Origin: Clostridia bacterium
GTDB taxonomy: Bacteria > Bacillota > Clostridia > Christensenellales > UBA1242
Reading direction: 5' to 3'
NCBI GenBank assembly: GCA_017464845.1
Contig: JAFTYD010000019.1
Span: forward strand, 117,567 to 163,021
Length of the DNA stretch: 45,455 bases
The notes below the pieces were generated by a model. The model ran no database searches. It saw only the letters and a list, made by a program, of their open reading frames with translations, and was not told the DNA's origin. Every line of letters begins with the position of its first letter. Within the stretch, counting starts at the first letter, position 1. The position numbers were made by a program, and so were the translations under genes. Below are positions 27,754 to 35,891 of this stretch, piece by piece.

Positions 27754-28671
27754 TTAAAGTCTTATTTGGTTAATAGGAGTACCTTTGAAAAAGTTTTCTA
27801 TATTATCAATACACATATCAATTCTGTTTTTCTCGCTTTCACTCGTGTCATAGGCTCTATGGTATGTGCAAATTAAATTTTCATGTTTATATAAGTTTTC
27901 TGGTATTTCAAGTTGATCAACGTCATCAAGACCGACTCCAAAAAGTTTCCCTTCGCTTAATATTTTATCTAAAGCAAACAAGTCTATTATTCCACCAGTT
28001 GTTTGAGTGATAATGGCATTACTTTTCAAAAATGATAATTTTTCATAATTTATCATATTTTTTGTGTTGTCATTTAAAGAACATGTTATACATACATAAT
28101 CACAAGTTTTTAACAATTCATCTAATGAAACATCTTTAATTCCTGAAATATTTTTATTTGATTTATTATAAGTATATAATTCAACGTTAAAAGGCTGTAA
28201 CAATTCTGTTAATCTTTTACCAATGTGCCCTAAACCAATTATTCCAACCTTCTTACCAGATAATTCAATACTTCTATTAAAAGGAACATTCTTTTTATTT
28301 TTTGTGAAATTATTAAAATAAGGTATTTGTTTTGATACTGCTAACATTAAACTTAAATGTGCTTCTGCAACGGCGTTTGTTGAATAGTTTGGAGTGTTTG
28401 AGATAACAACACCATTTTCTATTGCTTGTTTAAGTGTTTTTATCCATGCATAACCAGTGTATGGTAAACAAATAAATTGTCCTTTTTTCATTTTTGTTAT
28501 AATTTCAGTAGGGTCAATCCAATCAAGAAGGATAGCATCTGCATTGTTGATAGCTTCTTCGGTTTGTTTTTCAGTTGCCTTTTGAAAATATTTTATGTTT
28601 CCTAAACTTTTTAACTTTTCCATTTGTTGTTCTGTAAAATCAAAGTGCTCTAACACATATATATTTTTCAT
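27754..28671 (-). CDS. D-isomer 2-hydroxyacid dehydrogenase-like protein, altered active site
   Basis: 305 aa. The NAD-binding motif is KKVGIIGLGHIGKRLTELL (about residues 142-160), and the N-terminal catalytic-domain pattern (VISNTPNYSTNAVAEAHLSLMLA) is clear. The family's catalytic Arg, normally in N-T-A-R-G-G, is replaced (T-Q-T-T-G-G), and the usual Glu becomes Asp (GLDDVD), while the His remains (TYHRAYDT). It may use another substrate or have a non-standard role. AGGAG precedes the ATG. It is the only gene between repeat copies A and B. Confidence 0.88.
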   Translation of the reverse strand: MKNIYVLEHFDFTEQQMEKLKSLGNIKYFQKATEKQTEEAINNADAILLDWIDPTEIITKMKKGQFICLPYTGYAWIKTLKQAIENGVVISNTPNYSTNAVAEAHLSLMLAVSKQIPYFNNFTKNKKNVPFNRSIELSGKKVGIIGLGHIGKRLTELLQPFNVELYTYNKSNKNISGIKDVSLDELLKTCDYVCITCSLNDNTKNMINYEKLSFLKSNAIITQTTGGIIDLFALDKILSEGKLFGVGLDDVDQLEIPENLYKHENLICTYHRAYDTSESEKNRIDMCIDNIENFFKGTPINQIRL

Positions 28672-28691
28672 AACATTTCTCCTACACCAAA

Positions 28692-28697
28692 ATTATA
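28692..28697 (-). promoter_or_regulatory. promoter of the dehydrogenase gene
   Basis: Extended -10 TGA-TATAAT on the minus strand, 20 bp upstream of the ATG. No clear -35. Confidence 0.55.
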
Positions 28698-28756
28698 TCA
28701 CACAAACCAGAAATTTATATTAAAAATTTATAAAATTATCAACTTTTTGTAAACAT

Positions 28757-28785
28757 GAAAAAATCTCTATCAAAAGATAGAGATT
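28757..28785 (-). terminator. terminator just outside repeat copy B
   Basis: Perfect 10-bp stem AATCTCTATC/GATAGAGATT, AAAA on the plus-strand loop, followed by T residues on the minus strand. It lies 5 bp past the CCA-like end of copy B, as a tRNA terminator would, so it may be a relic of a tRNA transcription unit. Confidence 0.75.
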
Positions 28786-28790
28786 AAAAT

Positions 28791-28826
28791 TGGTAGTCCC
28801 AAGGCGTTCTGTTGTTTATCCACTAC
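28791..28826. repeat. inner attachment-site-like direct repeat (copy B), left end of the main island
   Basis: Plus strand begins TGGTAGTCCCAAGG, the tRNA-Glu 3' end with two mismatches over 16 bases, then the same element-end sequence as copy A. Same orientation as the tRNA copy. It marks the boundary between the dehydrogenase mini-island and the recombinase-bearing island. Confidence 0.75.
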
Positions 28827-28969
28827 AAAAAGTTGATTTTCTTATACTTTTTTGAGATTTTGTGGCACTTTTCCGTATAAGATTGCTCAACTTCTATATG
28901 ATTGAAAAGTTGCGGATTTTCCAAATTTTAGGGGTATAAACTTTGCTGATTCAAAGTTTTGAGATTTTG
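28827..28969. repeat. nested inverted repeats at the left end of the main island
   Basis: Non-coding. Outer arms AAGTTGA/TCAACTT (28830-28836, 28887-28893) enclose inner arms CTTATAC/GTATAAG (28841-28847, 28875-28881). The structure lies 4 bp inside copy B. It could be a recombinase recognition structure, or, on the minus strand where T residues follow, the terminator of the recombinase gene. Confidence 0.55.
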
Positions 28970-30616
28970 TCAGGTTTTCAAAATTTCCGAATTTATGGTT
29001 TTGGGTTGAATTGAGTTTGGATTGAAAGTTCGCATTGTCATTTCTTCTCGTGGTTGATAAATGTTTATAATTAAATCATCAGCAAACTCATTTGAATAAT
29101 CTTCTTCAACAAAGCACCACAAATTGATTTGTGTTGTTATATGGTCTTTGCAGAGAATAAGTTGGTGTAATATTTTTCTCAATACTTTTCTTTGTTCAGA
29201 CAGTTTAGAAGTGAAAAATATAGATTTGAATTCTCTAATTTTTCTTCGAATTTGCTCTATATATACTTTTTGGCTTAATTTATCATTGTCATCTTTAAGT
29301 ATTTTGTTCAGTTTAAGAAGTTCCATTCGTTCAGATTTCAAGGACATGATTTCTTCTTCTATAAATTCCAAACTTGTACTATTAAATTGGTTATCAAGTT
29401 TAGATTTTTCAAGTCCTTTAATGATTGTAAGAATTTCTTCAATTTTGTCTAAGTTGTTTATAACTTGTATGTTGTTATATTCAATCTTACTTTTAATTGA
29501 ATCTTGGATTAACTGCTTGAGCCAAATTGCATTTTCAACTTTTAAAAATACATTTTTCATCAAAGCAAATATATAGCCATCAAGTACTTTCATATTTATT
29601 GAACTCACTTCACATTTTGGCACTTTTTTTGAACAACACTCATACAAATGTCTTAAAACTCCTCGTTCAACTCCGATAGATACACTTCCAACAACTGAAT
29701 ACCCGCACTCACATTTAGCAAAACTTGTTAAAAGAAAACATGTGTCTTGTTTTTTTACTCGACAACCTTTTCTTTTATCAAGTATTTTTTGTACTTTGTC
29801 AAAGATTTCTGGCTCAACTATTTTAGGATAACCATTTGGAATTCTAATTATTTCACTTTCGTTTTTAACATTGTATCTCATTCTTGCTTTTGTTGTTGGA
29901 TTAGTTGAAAAACGGTTAAAAACATATTCGCCTTTGTATCGTGGATTTCTCAACTTATCGTGAAGTGAAGTTATAGAAAACCCAGCCATATCTTTAAACC
30001 CTTTGTCTTTTAATATTCTATATGCTTCAGCATAAGATTTTCCTTCTGCAACAAGATTGAACATTTCTCTGACAACTTTTGCTTCACTTTCTTCAATAAC
30101 ATATTTTTTGTTTTTGCCTCTACCATCAATGCGATAGCCAAATGGTGGATTTCCACCAATAACTTTTCCTTGCTTTGCTGATTTTATTAAACCTTCCCAA
30201 CTTTCTCTTGCCATTTTTTTAGAGTAGAGTTCAGCCATTCCCATAGATACAAGATTGAAGAATCCACCTTCTGGAGTCTTTGAGTCAAAATTTTCAATTA
30301 CACTTAAAATCTTTATGCCTTTTTGGTTTAAAATTTTAGAGTAGTACATTGCATCTTCAGTATTTCTTGCCCATCTATCATTTCTATGAACAACTATATA
30401 TTGAAAAAGTCCTTTTTCAGAATCTCGCATCATTCTTTGAAAGTCTTTTCGCTTGTCATTTGTGCCACTTTGTGCTTCATCAATGTACTTTTCAATCAAT
30501 AGAAGGTTATTGCGTTGACAAAATTCTTCAATTTTTTCTAACTGAACTTCTATTGAAGTATGGTTTTGTTTTTCTGAACTAAATCTAGCGTAGGCAACTG
30601 CTATTTTTTGTTCCAT
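28970..30616 (-). CDS. large serine recombinase 1
   Basis: 548 aa. The resolvase-type catalytic domain starts VAYARFSSEKQNHTSIEVQ, with the nucleophile probably Ser13. RNDRWARNTEDAM and MAELYSKKMARESWEGL complete it. A recombinase domain follows from GGNPPFGYRIDG, then a zinc-ribbon segment (CECG...CC...C, about residues 310-345) and a long coiled-coil-like C-terminal region. This is the standard large serine integrase layout. AAAGGAG precedes the ATG and a 14-bp hairpin lies just upstream. It is not a close copy of recombinase 2. With it, it may act as a pair as CcrA and CcrB do in SCC elements (inference). Confidence 0.93.
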   Translation of the reverse strand: MEQKIAVAYARFSSEKQNHTSIEVQLEKIEEFCQRNNLLLIEKYIDEAQSGTNDKRKDFQRMMRDSEKGLFQYIVVHRNDRWARNTEDAMYYSKILNQKGIKILSVIENFDSKTPEGGFFNLVSMGMAELYSKKMARESWEGLIKSAKQGKVIGGNPPFGYRIDGRGKNKKYVIEESEAKVVREMFNLVAEGKSYAEAYRILKDKGFKDMAGFSITSLHDKLRNPRYKGEYVFNRFSTNPTTKARMRYNVKNESEIIRIPNGYPKIVEPEIFDKVQKILDKRKGCRVKKQDTCFLLTSFAKCECGYSVVGSVSIGVERGVLRHLYECCSKKVPKCEVSSINMKVLDGYIFALMKNVFLKVENAIWLKQLIQDSIKSKIEYNNIQVINNLDKIEEILTIIKGLEKSKLDNQFNSTSLEFIEEEIMSLKSERMELLKLNKILKDDNDKLSQKVYIEQIRRKIREFKSIFFTSKLSEQRKVLRKILHQLILCKDHITTQINLWCFVEEDYSNEFADDLIINIYQPREEMTMRTFNPNSIQPKTINSEILKT

Positions 30617-30633
30617 TTTTACTCCTTTAAAAA

Positions 30634-30673
30634 ATAATATTAGAACTACTGCTGGTTGTAGTTCTAATATTAT
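30634..30673 (-). terminator. long perfect hairpin between the two recombinase genes
   Basis: Perfect stem of at least 14 bp (30636-30649 with 30658-30671), 8-nt loop, T6 on the minus strand, ending about 8 nt before the ribosome binding site of recombinase 1. It probably terminates the recombinase 2 transcript. It could also fold in read-through RNA and limit recombinase 1 translation. Confidence 0.75.
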
Positions 30674-30699
30674 GATATATTCTTACAATTTCTCGATTT

Positions 30700-32235
30700 T
30701 TACTTTAACTCTATTTCGATATTATCTCCATCAATTACGATTTCCTTGATAAGAAGATGAAAAAGTTCTCGTGTTTTAAACGGGTTTATGAACAATTCCT
30801 CACGGGTTAGTTCAATTCCGTTTCTTATTTTGTTGATTTTTGCTTCGATTATTTCATATTCTTGCTTATATTTTACTTGCAATTTCTCTTTATTGCTAAG
30901 TGTATTAGTTAGGTTTTCCACTTTTTCGGTTAGTTTTTGGATGATTAATTTATTCTGGGTTGCTCCCATTAGGTCAATTTGCTTGTCAATTGCAGAATTT
31001 AAGTCTCTAATCTCACGATTTATACATTTCAATTTGGTGTTTTGCTTTTTTAGATATTCTATAATTAAGGTTTTGTCGAACTGTTTATTCCGAATTTGTC
31101 CGTTAACAACTTCTAGAACTATACTTTTAGCAAAGTCTTCCAAGTGGTTAGCATTTATTTCGGTTGCATTACAACTTTTATCTTTAGTTCTGCCTTTGCA
31201 GATATAGGTGTAATAATTGCCACCTTTACGGTGCTGTCTGCAATTTCCAACATACACCTGACCGCAACTACATTTAATAAGTCCGCTTAATAGGTGATGA
31301 GGAGCATTGCTTCGTCTTCTGCATTGGTTTCTACCTTTTAAAATTTCTTGCACTTTGTTGAATGTGTCAACATCTATCAATGGCTCAGTTATGCCATTTT
31401 CAATTCTTATTTCTTCGTATTCTCCAAGCAAAACTCGGTTTTTCTTTTTCTTGCCATCTTTACGATTGTAAGTGTATGTTCCACAGTACTTAACATTTTG
31501 TAGAATGCTTTTAATGGTCGTTTCGCAAAATTTTTTGCCAGCCCGTGTTTTAATGTTAAAAGATTCTAATTCATCAATTATTTGTGTGTATGTTTTCCCG
31601 TCAACTATGCCATTAAACATGATTTCGATTCCAATTGATTCTTCAATATCTCTAGTATAGTGGTCGCCTTCATATTTGTAGCCAAAGTTTGGAATTCCAC
31701 CAGTGATTCGGCAATCTCTTGCTTTATTTTCTAAACTTCTATATGTCTTTTCAGCAGTTTGTCTTACAAAGAATTGACTAACTGAGCCGATTATGTTTCG
31801 CATAAATTCGCCCATTGCATTTTCTTCCATTGGCGAATCAGTGCATATTAGCATGCAGTTGTTTTTCTTTAATAATTCGAGGTATTTTTGGGTATCTTCC
31901 AATCTTCTCGAGAATCGGTCTAAGGTATGCACTACCACGCAATCAACTTCGCCATTTTCTACTTTGCTGATTATTTCTTGGAATTTATCTCGATTGTAAG
32001 CGAACATACCCGATTTATTTTCTTCGCTGTAAATATTCTTCTTGTCAAGTCGCAAGAAGTCAGAGTTCATTTCAATTAGTTTTTCGCATTGTGCTATTTG
32101 AGAGTCGAGGGCGGTTTGAAACTCGTCCTCAGAACTCTTTCTTGCATAGACAACCGTGTTTAATTTGTCTTTTATCTGTTTGTTTTGCTTGATATTTAGC
32201 AGTAGTCTTAATTCGTTATCTGATAATTTTCTCAT
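30700..32235 (-). CDS. large serine recombinase 2
   Basis: 511 aa. About 25 extra residues precede the catalytic domain TVVYARKSSEDEFQTALDSQ (nucleophile probably Ser34). HTLDRFSRRLEDTQKY and MGEFMRNIIGSVSQFFVRQTAEKT follow. The recombinase domain starts at GGIPNFGYKYEG, and the zinc ribbon is LIKCSCGQVYVGNCRQ...YICKGRTKDKSC. A coiled-coil region lies at residues 385-465. The start codon overlaps the stop of a 53-aa ORF (ATGA), and that ORF overlaps the DUF927 gene, so the three are a coupled operon. By eye it is less AT-rich than the chromosomal genes. Confidence 0.93.
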   Translation of the reverse strand: MRKLSDNELRLLLNIKQNKQIKDKLNTVVYARKSSEDEFQTALDSQIAQCEKLIEMNSDFLRLDKKNIYSEENKSGMFAYNRDKFQEIISKVENGEVDCVVVHTLDRFSRRLEDTQKYLELLKKNNCMLICTDSPMEENAMGEFMRNIIGSVSQFFVRQTAEKTYRSLENKARDCRITGGIPNFGYKYEGDHYTRDIEESIGIEIMFNGIVDGKTYTQIIDELESFNIKTRAGKKFCETTIKSILQNVKYCGTYTYNRKDGKKKKNRVLLGEYEEIRIENGITEPLIDVDTFNKVQEILKGRNQCRRRSNAPHHLLSGLIKCSCGQVYVGNCRQHRKGGNYYTYICKGRTKDKSCNATEINANHLEDFAKSIVLEVVNGQIRNKQFDKTLIIEYLKKQNTKLKCINREIRDLNSAIDKQIDLMGATQNKLIIQKLTEKVENLTNTLSNKEKLQVKYKQEYEIIEAKINKIRNGIELTREELFINPFKTRELFHLLIKEIVIDGDNIEIELK

Positions 32236-32393
32236 TTTTCAGTATCTCCATTTTGTTCATTTTTTAGAATGTCTAACACACACTCTTGAATTGTTTTTTG
32301 CTGATTTGAAATAAAAATCGCCAACTGATTTTTGTCAGTCGGCGAAACTTCACTTGATTTATACAATTGAGTCTTAGTTGTTTTAATTTTCAT
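32232..32393 (-). CDS. small coupled ORF between DUF927 gene and recombinase 2, 53 aa
   Basis: MKIKTTKTQLYKSSEVSPTD...ECVLDILKNEQNGDTEK; not recognised. It starts at the ATG at 32393, with AGGAG 8 nt upstream inside the end of the DUF927 gene (11-bp overlap). It ends with a 4-bp ATGA overlap into recombinase 2. Tight coupling on both sides argues it is translated. A role as recombinase accessory or directionality factor is possible but unsupported by sequence. Confidence 0.65.
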   Translation of the reverse strand: MKIKTTKTQLYKSSEVSPTDKNQLAIFISNQQKTIQECVLDILKNEQNGDTEK

Positions 32394-34458
32394 TAGCATC
32401 ACTCCTGAAGATTTTATCAATCTCCGCTGAGTCATCAAAGTTCATATTAATGTCAGATGGGCTAGAATCTAGTTGGATTCTTATTCTTTCTTTTTCTTCT
32501 TCTAAATGCGATTGTGCATAAAGTTCTCTTTCAATCGACTTTCTGCACTCTTTAATTTTGTTTTCAACTTTGGTTATAGTTTCTGGGTATTCCTCTAACT
32601 GCAATGTGTCTAATTCAAAAATGAAAGAAACGCATCTTGCATCATCAAGTAATGGTTCTTTAACAGTTAAATGTCCAGCATCACATTTAATTTTGCCAGC
32701 ATCACGCCATTTTTTCAAAATTGCTTGAGCTTGAGTATAGCCATTTTTCAACAACCAATCGTTTACTGTTGTACTTAAGATATTTACTATCTTAAACGAA
32801 CCTTCGTTCTTGATTGTACCTATACAATTTTCAAAACTTGCTTCGTTCTTAATGCTTTTGTATCTGAATTGCTTTCTAAATTTAAGTGAGTTAGCCTTTA
32901 TCATTTCAAATGCTGAAATAGAAGGGTCTCGCTTCTGAGATTCTAGATTTTCCCTATCTACGAAAGGTTTAATTATTTTGTTTTTATCTATCTGATAACC
33001 TAGTATTTCATTAACGAGTTCGGTAGTAATTGCTAGCATTCCGATTTGCTCGCACACTCTTGAGGTTAGGTTGTCAGGTTCGATTATCAGTTTCTTTATC
33101 TTTGCCACTTCGTTGTAGTAGCGGTCTTTAATTGTTTCGATTTCGTTTTCTTTAACATAGTCAATCAATCCTTGCACGAATTTAGGTGCAACGAAACCGT
33201 AATTTTTTAGTACTGTTCGTTTTATCTCGTTAGATTCTTCTGCATTTTTAGTCCAAACAATATCTTCAGCGAGAAGAAGTCGAACCACGGCACCTAGTTT
33301 TGCATTGGAGTTTTCTAGGATAGAGTGTTCTGATGATATTACAATTAAGCCATCCCAACCATCACTACCATTTCTGATGTCGCCATCGCCATTACACCTA
33401 GACTTTGCTTCGCCTGCTGTCATCTGATACACGAAACTTTCCCAATTGATAGCAGACTCTTTACTAGAAGAGTCATCAATTACGATTGGAACTCCATGCA
33501 TTGATTCATTGGCAGAGAAAAAAGAGTTGACAGTTCCATTAAAGGTTCTGAACAACCCTTTATTGCTTTGTTTTGGATTGCCATATAGACTACAAATGAA
33601 TTGTTGAGTTGTACTTTTACCTGTGCTTGAAATACCCGCAATATCTAGGAATATAGCATTGATACCTGTCGCTTCTTTTAGTAGTGATATTACTATTGAT
33701 GATAGTCCAGATACTAGTGCGAGTTGCAGATTTTCCGATTTAAGAACAATATTCTCTAACAAGTTATTATAAATCGCTTCATCACCACCAACGAAGTTGA
33801 AATCTTTCGTGTATTTGCTAGTGATACTACTGCCAATAGCATCATCAAGCAAAAACATCAACTCGCCATTATTGGCTGTGTGCCAGCCAAGTGAAGAGTG
33901 TTGATACTCAATTTTGTTTGCAAGTTTTAATGCTCTAGTTTGTTGAGCAATATAACCCACCAAAGCATTAGACCATGATGGATTTGCTAGAATAAATCCG
34001 TATTTATTTAGTTCTTCATTTAACTTTTCCGCAGAATATAGACTTGAGTGCTTGATTACAATCTCTCTAGCATTCATCTGAGAGTCTTGTGTAAGTAGTT
34101 TTACTTTTCGTTCTCCTTTGGCTCCTAGTGGTTCGATTATTGTCATTGCCTCGATATAATCGCACACATTTTCGAAGTCTTGCTTTTTTGAAGATATGTT
34201 CATATAAGTCAATGCTTGGTTTGGAAACATTGATGAGTGGTAGTATCGCTTATCAATTGTGCTTAACCCGTATGCACCTGTGCCTGCACCGTTAGGTTGA
34301 TGAATTGGCTTGTACGAGTTAGATGTTGAGTCATCAAGCATTTCACTTTGCTCAATTGAATCAGGTTCGGTTGTTAACATATTTTCTTGATTTGATATTA
34401 AATCGCTCTGTCCGTTAGTAGTATAATCGGCACTTTCTAAATTTTGTAAATGTTCCAT
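32383..34458 (-). CDS. DUF927-family ATPase/helicase (Cch-like)
   Basis: 691 aa. The N-terminal 60 residues are acidic and low-complexity. The DUF927 core includes SSLGWHT and the Walker A DIAGISSTGKSTTQQFICSLYGNP (near residue 275), with VPIVIDDSSSKE as Walker B. A sensor-like DGLIVISSEHSILENSNAKLGAVVRL and a C-terminal winged-helix-like region (VNDWLLKNGYTQAQAILKKWRDAG) follow. In SCC elements the DUF927 protein Cch is an MCM-like replicative helicase beside the Ccr serine recombinases, and the gene order here is alike. An AGGAGG directly follows a hairpin. Probable role: replication of the excised island. Confidence 0.88.
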   Translation of the reverse strand: MEHLQNLESADYTTNGQSDLISNQENMLTTEPDSIEQSEMLDDSTSNSYKPIHQPNGAGTGAYGLSTIDKRYYHSSMFPNQALTYMNISSKKQDFENVCDYIEAMTIIEPLGAKGERKVKLLTQDSQMNAREIVIKHSSLYSAEKLNEELNKYGFILANPSWSNALVGYIAQQTRALKLANKIEYQHSSLGWHTANNGELMFLLDDAIGSSITSKYTKDFNFVGGDEAIYNNLLENIVLKSENLQLALVSGLSSIVISLLKEATGINAIFLDIAGISSTGKSTTQQFICSLYGNPKQSNKGLFRTFNGTVNSFFSANESMHGVPIVIDDSSSKESAINWESFVYQMTAGEAKSRCNGDGDIRNGSDGWDGLIVISSEHSILENSNAKLGAVVRLLLAEDIVWTKNAEESNEIKRTVLKNYGFVAPKFVQGLIDYVKENEIETIKDRYYNEVAKIKKLIIEPDNLTSRVCEQIGMLAITTELVNEILGYQIDKNKIIKPFVDRENLESQKRDPSISAFEMIKANSLKFRKQFRYKSIKNEASFENCIGTIKNEGSFKIVNILSTTVNDWLLKNGYTQAQAILKKWRDAGKIKCDAGHLTVKEPLLDDARCVSFIFELDTLQLEEYPETITKVENKIKECRKSIERELYAQSHLEEEKERIRIQLDSSPSDINMNFDDSAEIDKIFRSDANEN

Positions 34459-34472
34459 TAAATTTTCCTCCT

Positions 34473-34727
34473 ACGCACACATTTGTATGTGCGTTAATGT
34501 TTAATTTACATTTGTTTAATTTATTTTTTTTACATAATTTTTCTAACCTCCCACGCATTTAAATTTAAAATGCGTTCTATAATAGATTGTCCGCAACCAA
34601 CTTCAATTTGTTAGAAAAACAGTATCTTTTAGTATTGATTTGGACAATTATTGTAGAAACACTAAAAAGTGTTCTATAATAGATTGTCCGTGACAAACTT
34701 CAATTTGTTAGAAAAATAGTATCTTTT
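34473..34727. repeat. repeat and hairpin cluster between divergent genes, candidate origin
   Basis: This region fills most of the 307 bp between the DUF927 gene and the 211-aa gene. Two 57-bp direct repeats (34574-34630 and 34671-34727, offset 97 bp) both begin GTTCTATAATAGATTGTCCG. A third, inverted copy of the box lies at 34642-34658 (GGACAATTATTGTAGAA). Hairpins: ACGCACA/TGTGCGT at 34473-34494, ACGCATTT/AAATGCGT at 34553-34575 running into the first box, and AACACT/AGTGTT at 34658-34673 running into the second. Iterons of an origin, or two tandem promoters (each box contains TATAAT), are the main readings. Confidence 0.6.
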
Positions 34728-34731
34728 CCCG

Positions 34732-34755
34732 TACTAATATGTTAATATATTAGTA
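34732..34755 (+). promoter_or_regulatory. inverted repeat abutting the ribosome binding site of the 211-aa gene
   Basis: Perfect 9-bp arms TACTAATAT/ATATTAGTA with a 6-nt loop, immediately followed by GGAGAAG and the ATG at 34766. It could be an operator or an RNA hairpin that affects ribosome access. Confidence 0.55.
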
Positions 34756-34765
34756 GGAGAAGAAC

Positions 34766-35401
34766 ATGAGAGGAATTACAGATAGACACCTTCTACATAA
34801 CCATAGTTCAAAATATGAATTATTAACTAATGTTGAGGAAAAGGCAAAAGTCCTTGCTGATATCTATTGTTTTTTAACTATAGAGAGAACTATCCCTTAT
34901 ACAAAGAGAAGCAATAGACACAAGAGACTTACTATTACTACTACTATTTATGACTTTTTTCAGTCAGAGTTTTTTTCGGTGCAGTATTACAGCCCATACT
35001 TTAATATTTATCAAAGATTTATAGAGGAATATTACATAGATGTAGAAAGGATGAGGGTAGCAATCAACCCAACCGATACGGTCGTACTAGTACCATCAAC
35101 CAAGCATTTTAACAAAGTTAAAAAAGTATTATATGATATGGTGGAATATCTTCATGGGTTGTATATTAACAACAAAGATACATATAATACATGTGAGAAA
35201 TACATATTAGAAAATGGTTGCAGTATCAGTGATAAAGTTTCGCTATATAATGCACTTGCATTCTTCTGTTCTAAGCATAGAAGATACCCCGATAAAAAGT
35301 TTACTGGCGATAAAGACTATATAAAAAAATTACAAGCGATAGAAAGTGCTAAAAAAAAGCGAAGGGATAATCTTCGCTTAATATTCAAAGTTCTAACTTA
35401 A
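34766..35401 (+). CDS. hypothetical island protein, 211 aa
   Basis: MRGITDRHLLHNHSSKYELLTNVEEKAKVLADIYCFL...; not recognised. Soluble, rich in Tyr and Lys, with a basic C-terminus (AIESAKKKRRDNLRLIFKVL). GGAG precedes the ATG. Transcribed divergently from DUF927 across the repeat cluster, and convergent with the HU-like gene. An origin-binding or regulatory role would fit the position, but nothing in the sequence proves it. Confidence 0.75.
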   Translation: MRGITDRHLLHNHSSKYELLTNVEEKAKVLADIYCFLTIERTIPYTKRSNRHKRLTITTTIYDFFQSEFFSVQYYSPYFNIYQRFIEEYYIDVERMRVAINPTDTVVLVPSTKHFNKVKKVLYDMVEYLHGLYINNKDTYNTCEKYILENGCSISDKVSLYNALAFFCSKHRRYPDKKFTGDKDYIKKLQAIESAKKKRRDNLRLIFKVLT

Positions 35402-35417
35402 CTGTTAGAACTTTTTT
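35388..35417. terminator. bidirectional terminator of convergent island genes
   Basis: Perfect 10-bp stem AAGTTCTAAC/GTTAGAACTT, 6-nt loop containing the overlapping stop codons of both genes. T residues follow on the plus strand. Confidence 0.88.
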
Positions 35418-35802
35418 GTTCTACAAATCGGCACATTTTGTCTGGCATTTTCTTATTTTTATTTACAACACTTTTAAACCCCATACCTGCGGTTATTACA
35501 ACTCTACGCATTGCTGGTATTTCATAGACTTGCTTATTGATAGGACAAACCATTGTTCTAGGTTTAGTTAGTATGGGTTTAATAGTAATGTAATTCTTCT
35601 TAGTTATTTTATAACCTTTCGCAACATATAGCATTGTCAACTTTTGTTCTTCTTCGATTATGCCTTCAATAACACTTATATTCATGCCAAATTTTAATGC
35701 CAATTCTTTTGCCAAATCTCTTTGGCTAATACTTTTTATTTGTTTTTTATTCTCTTTATTTTCTTTCTTATCTTTTCCTATATGGTTTTTCTTTTCTTCC
35801 AT
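35398..35802 (-). CDS. HU/IHF-like DNA-binding protein with basic N-terminal extension
   Basis: 134 aa. Residues about 25-120 follow the HU fold: SQRDLAKELALKFGMNISVIEGIIEEEQKLTMLYVAKGYKITKKNYITIKP, then the arm region with RTMVCPINKQVYEIPAMRRVVITAGMGFKSVVN. This matches the HU pattern of helices, G-F-G strand, I-P-A and F-K-P-G-x-x-L-K-x-x-V-N with substitutions. The first 25 residues are Lys/Glu-rich. IHF- and HU-like proteins help many elements with recombination and replication, so an accessory role is plausible. AAGGAG precedes the ATG. Overlaps the convergent gene by 4 bp. Subfamily uncertain. Confidence 0.7.
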   Translation of the reverse strand: MEEKKNHIGKDKKENKENKKQIKSISQRDLAKELALKFGMNISVIEGIIEEEQKLTMLYVAKGYKITKKNYITIKPILTKPRTMVCPINKQVYEIPAMRRVVITAGMGFKSVVNKNKKMPDKMCRFVEQKSSNS

Positions 35803-35828
35803 CTTTTTCTCCTTACTCTTATGTGATT

Positions 35829-35857
35829 GCGGGGAATTCGGGGTTTTTGGGGTTTTT
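35829..35857 (+). repeat. G-rich tract with three GGGG runs
   Basis: Plus strand has GGGG-AATTC-GGGG-TTTTT-GGGG-TTTTT, inside the leader of the HU-like gene (C-rich in its mRNA). A similar tract lies at 40404-40429 in the opposite orientation. Confidence 0.6.
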
Positions 35858-35863
35858 GCACAT

Positions 35864-35891
35864 GAAAAAAGCCCGACTCAATTTGTCGGAC
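35864..35891 (-). terminator. terminator-like hairpin in the HU-like gene leader
   Basis: Minus strand stem GTCCGAC/GTCGGGC (one U-G wobble), 7-nt loop, T6. It lies about 55 nt before the HU-like ribosome binding site. The plus-strand loop contains GACTCAATT, shared with the hairpin at 40362-40387. Confidence 0.65.

Noticed and set aside
28970..32235. A tRNA-targeting tyrosine integrase in the island
   Set aside because: None of the proteins carries the R-H-R-Y pattern; both recombinases have resolvase-type catalytic domains.
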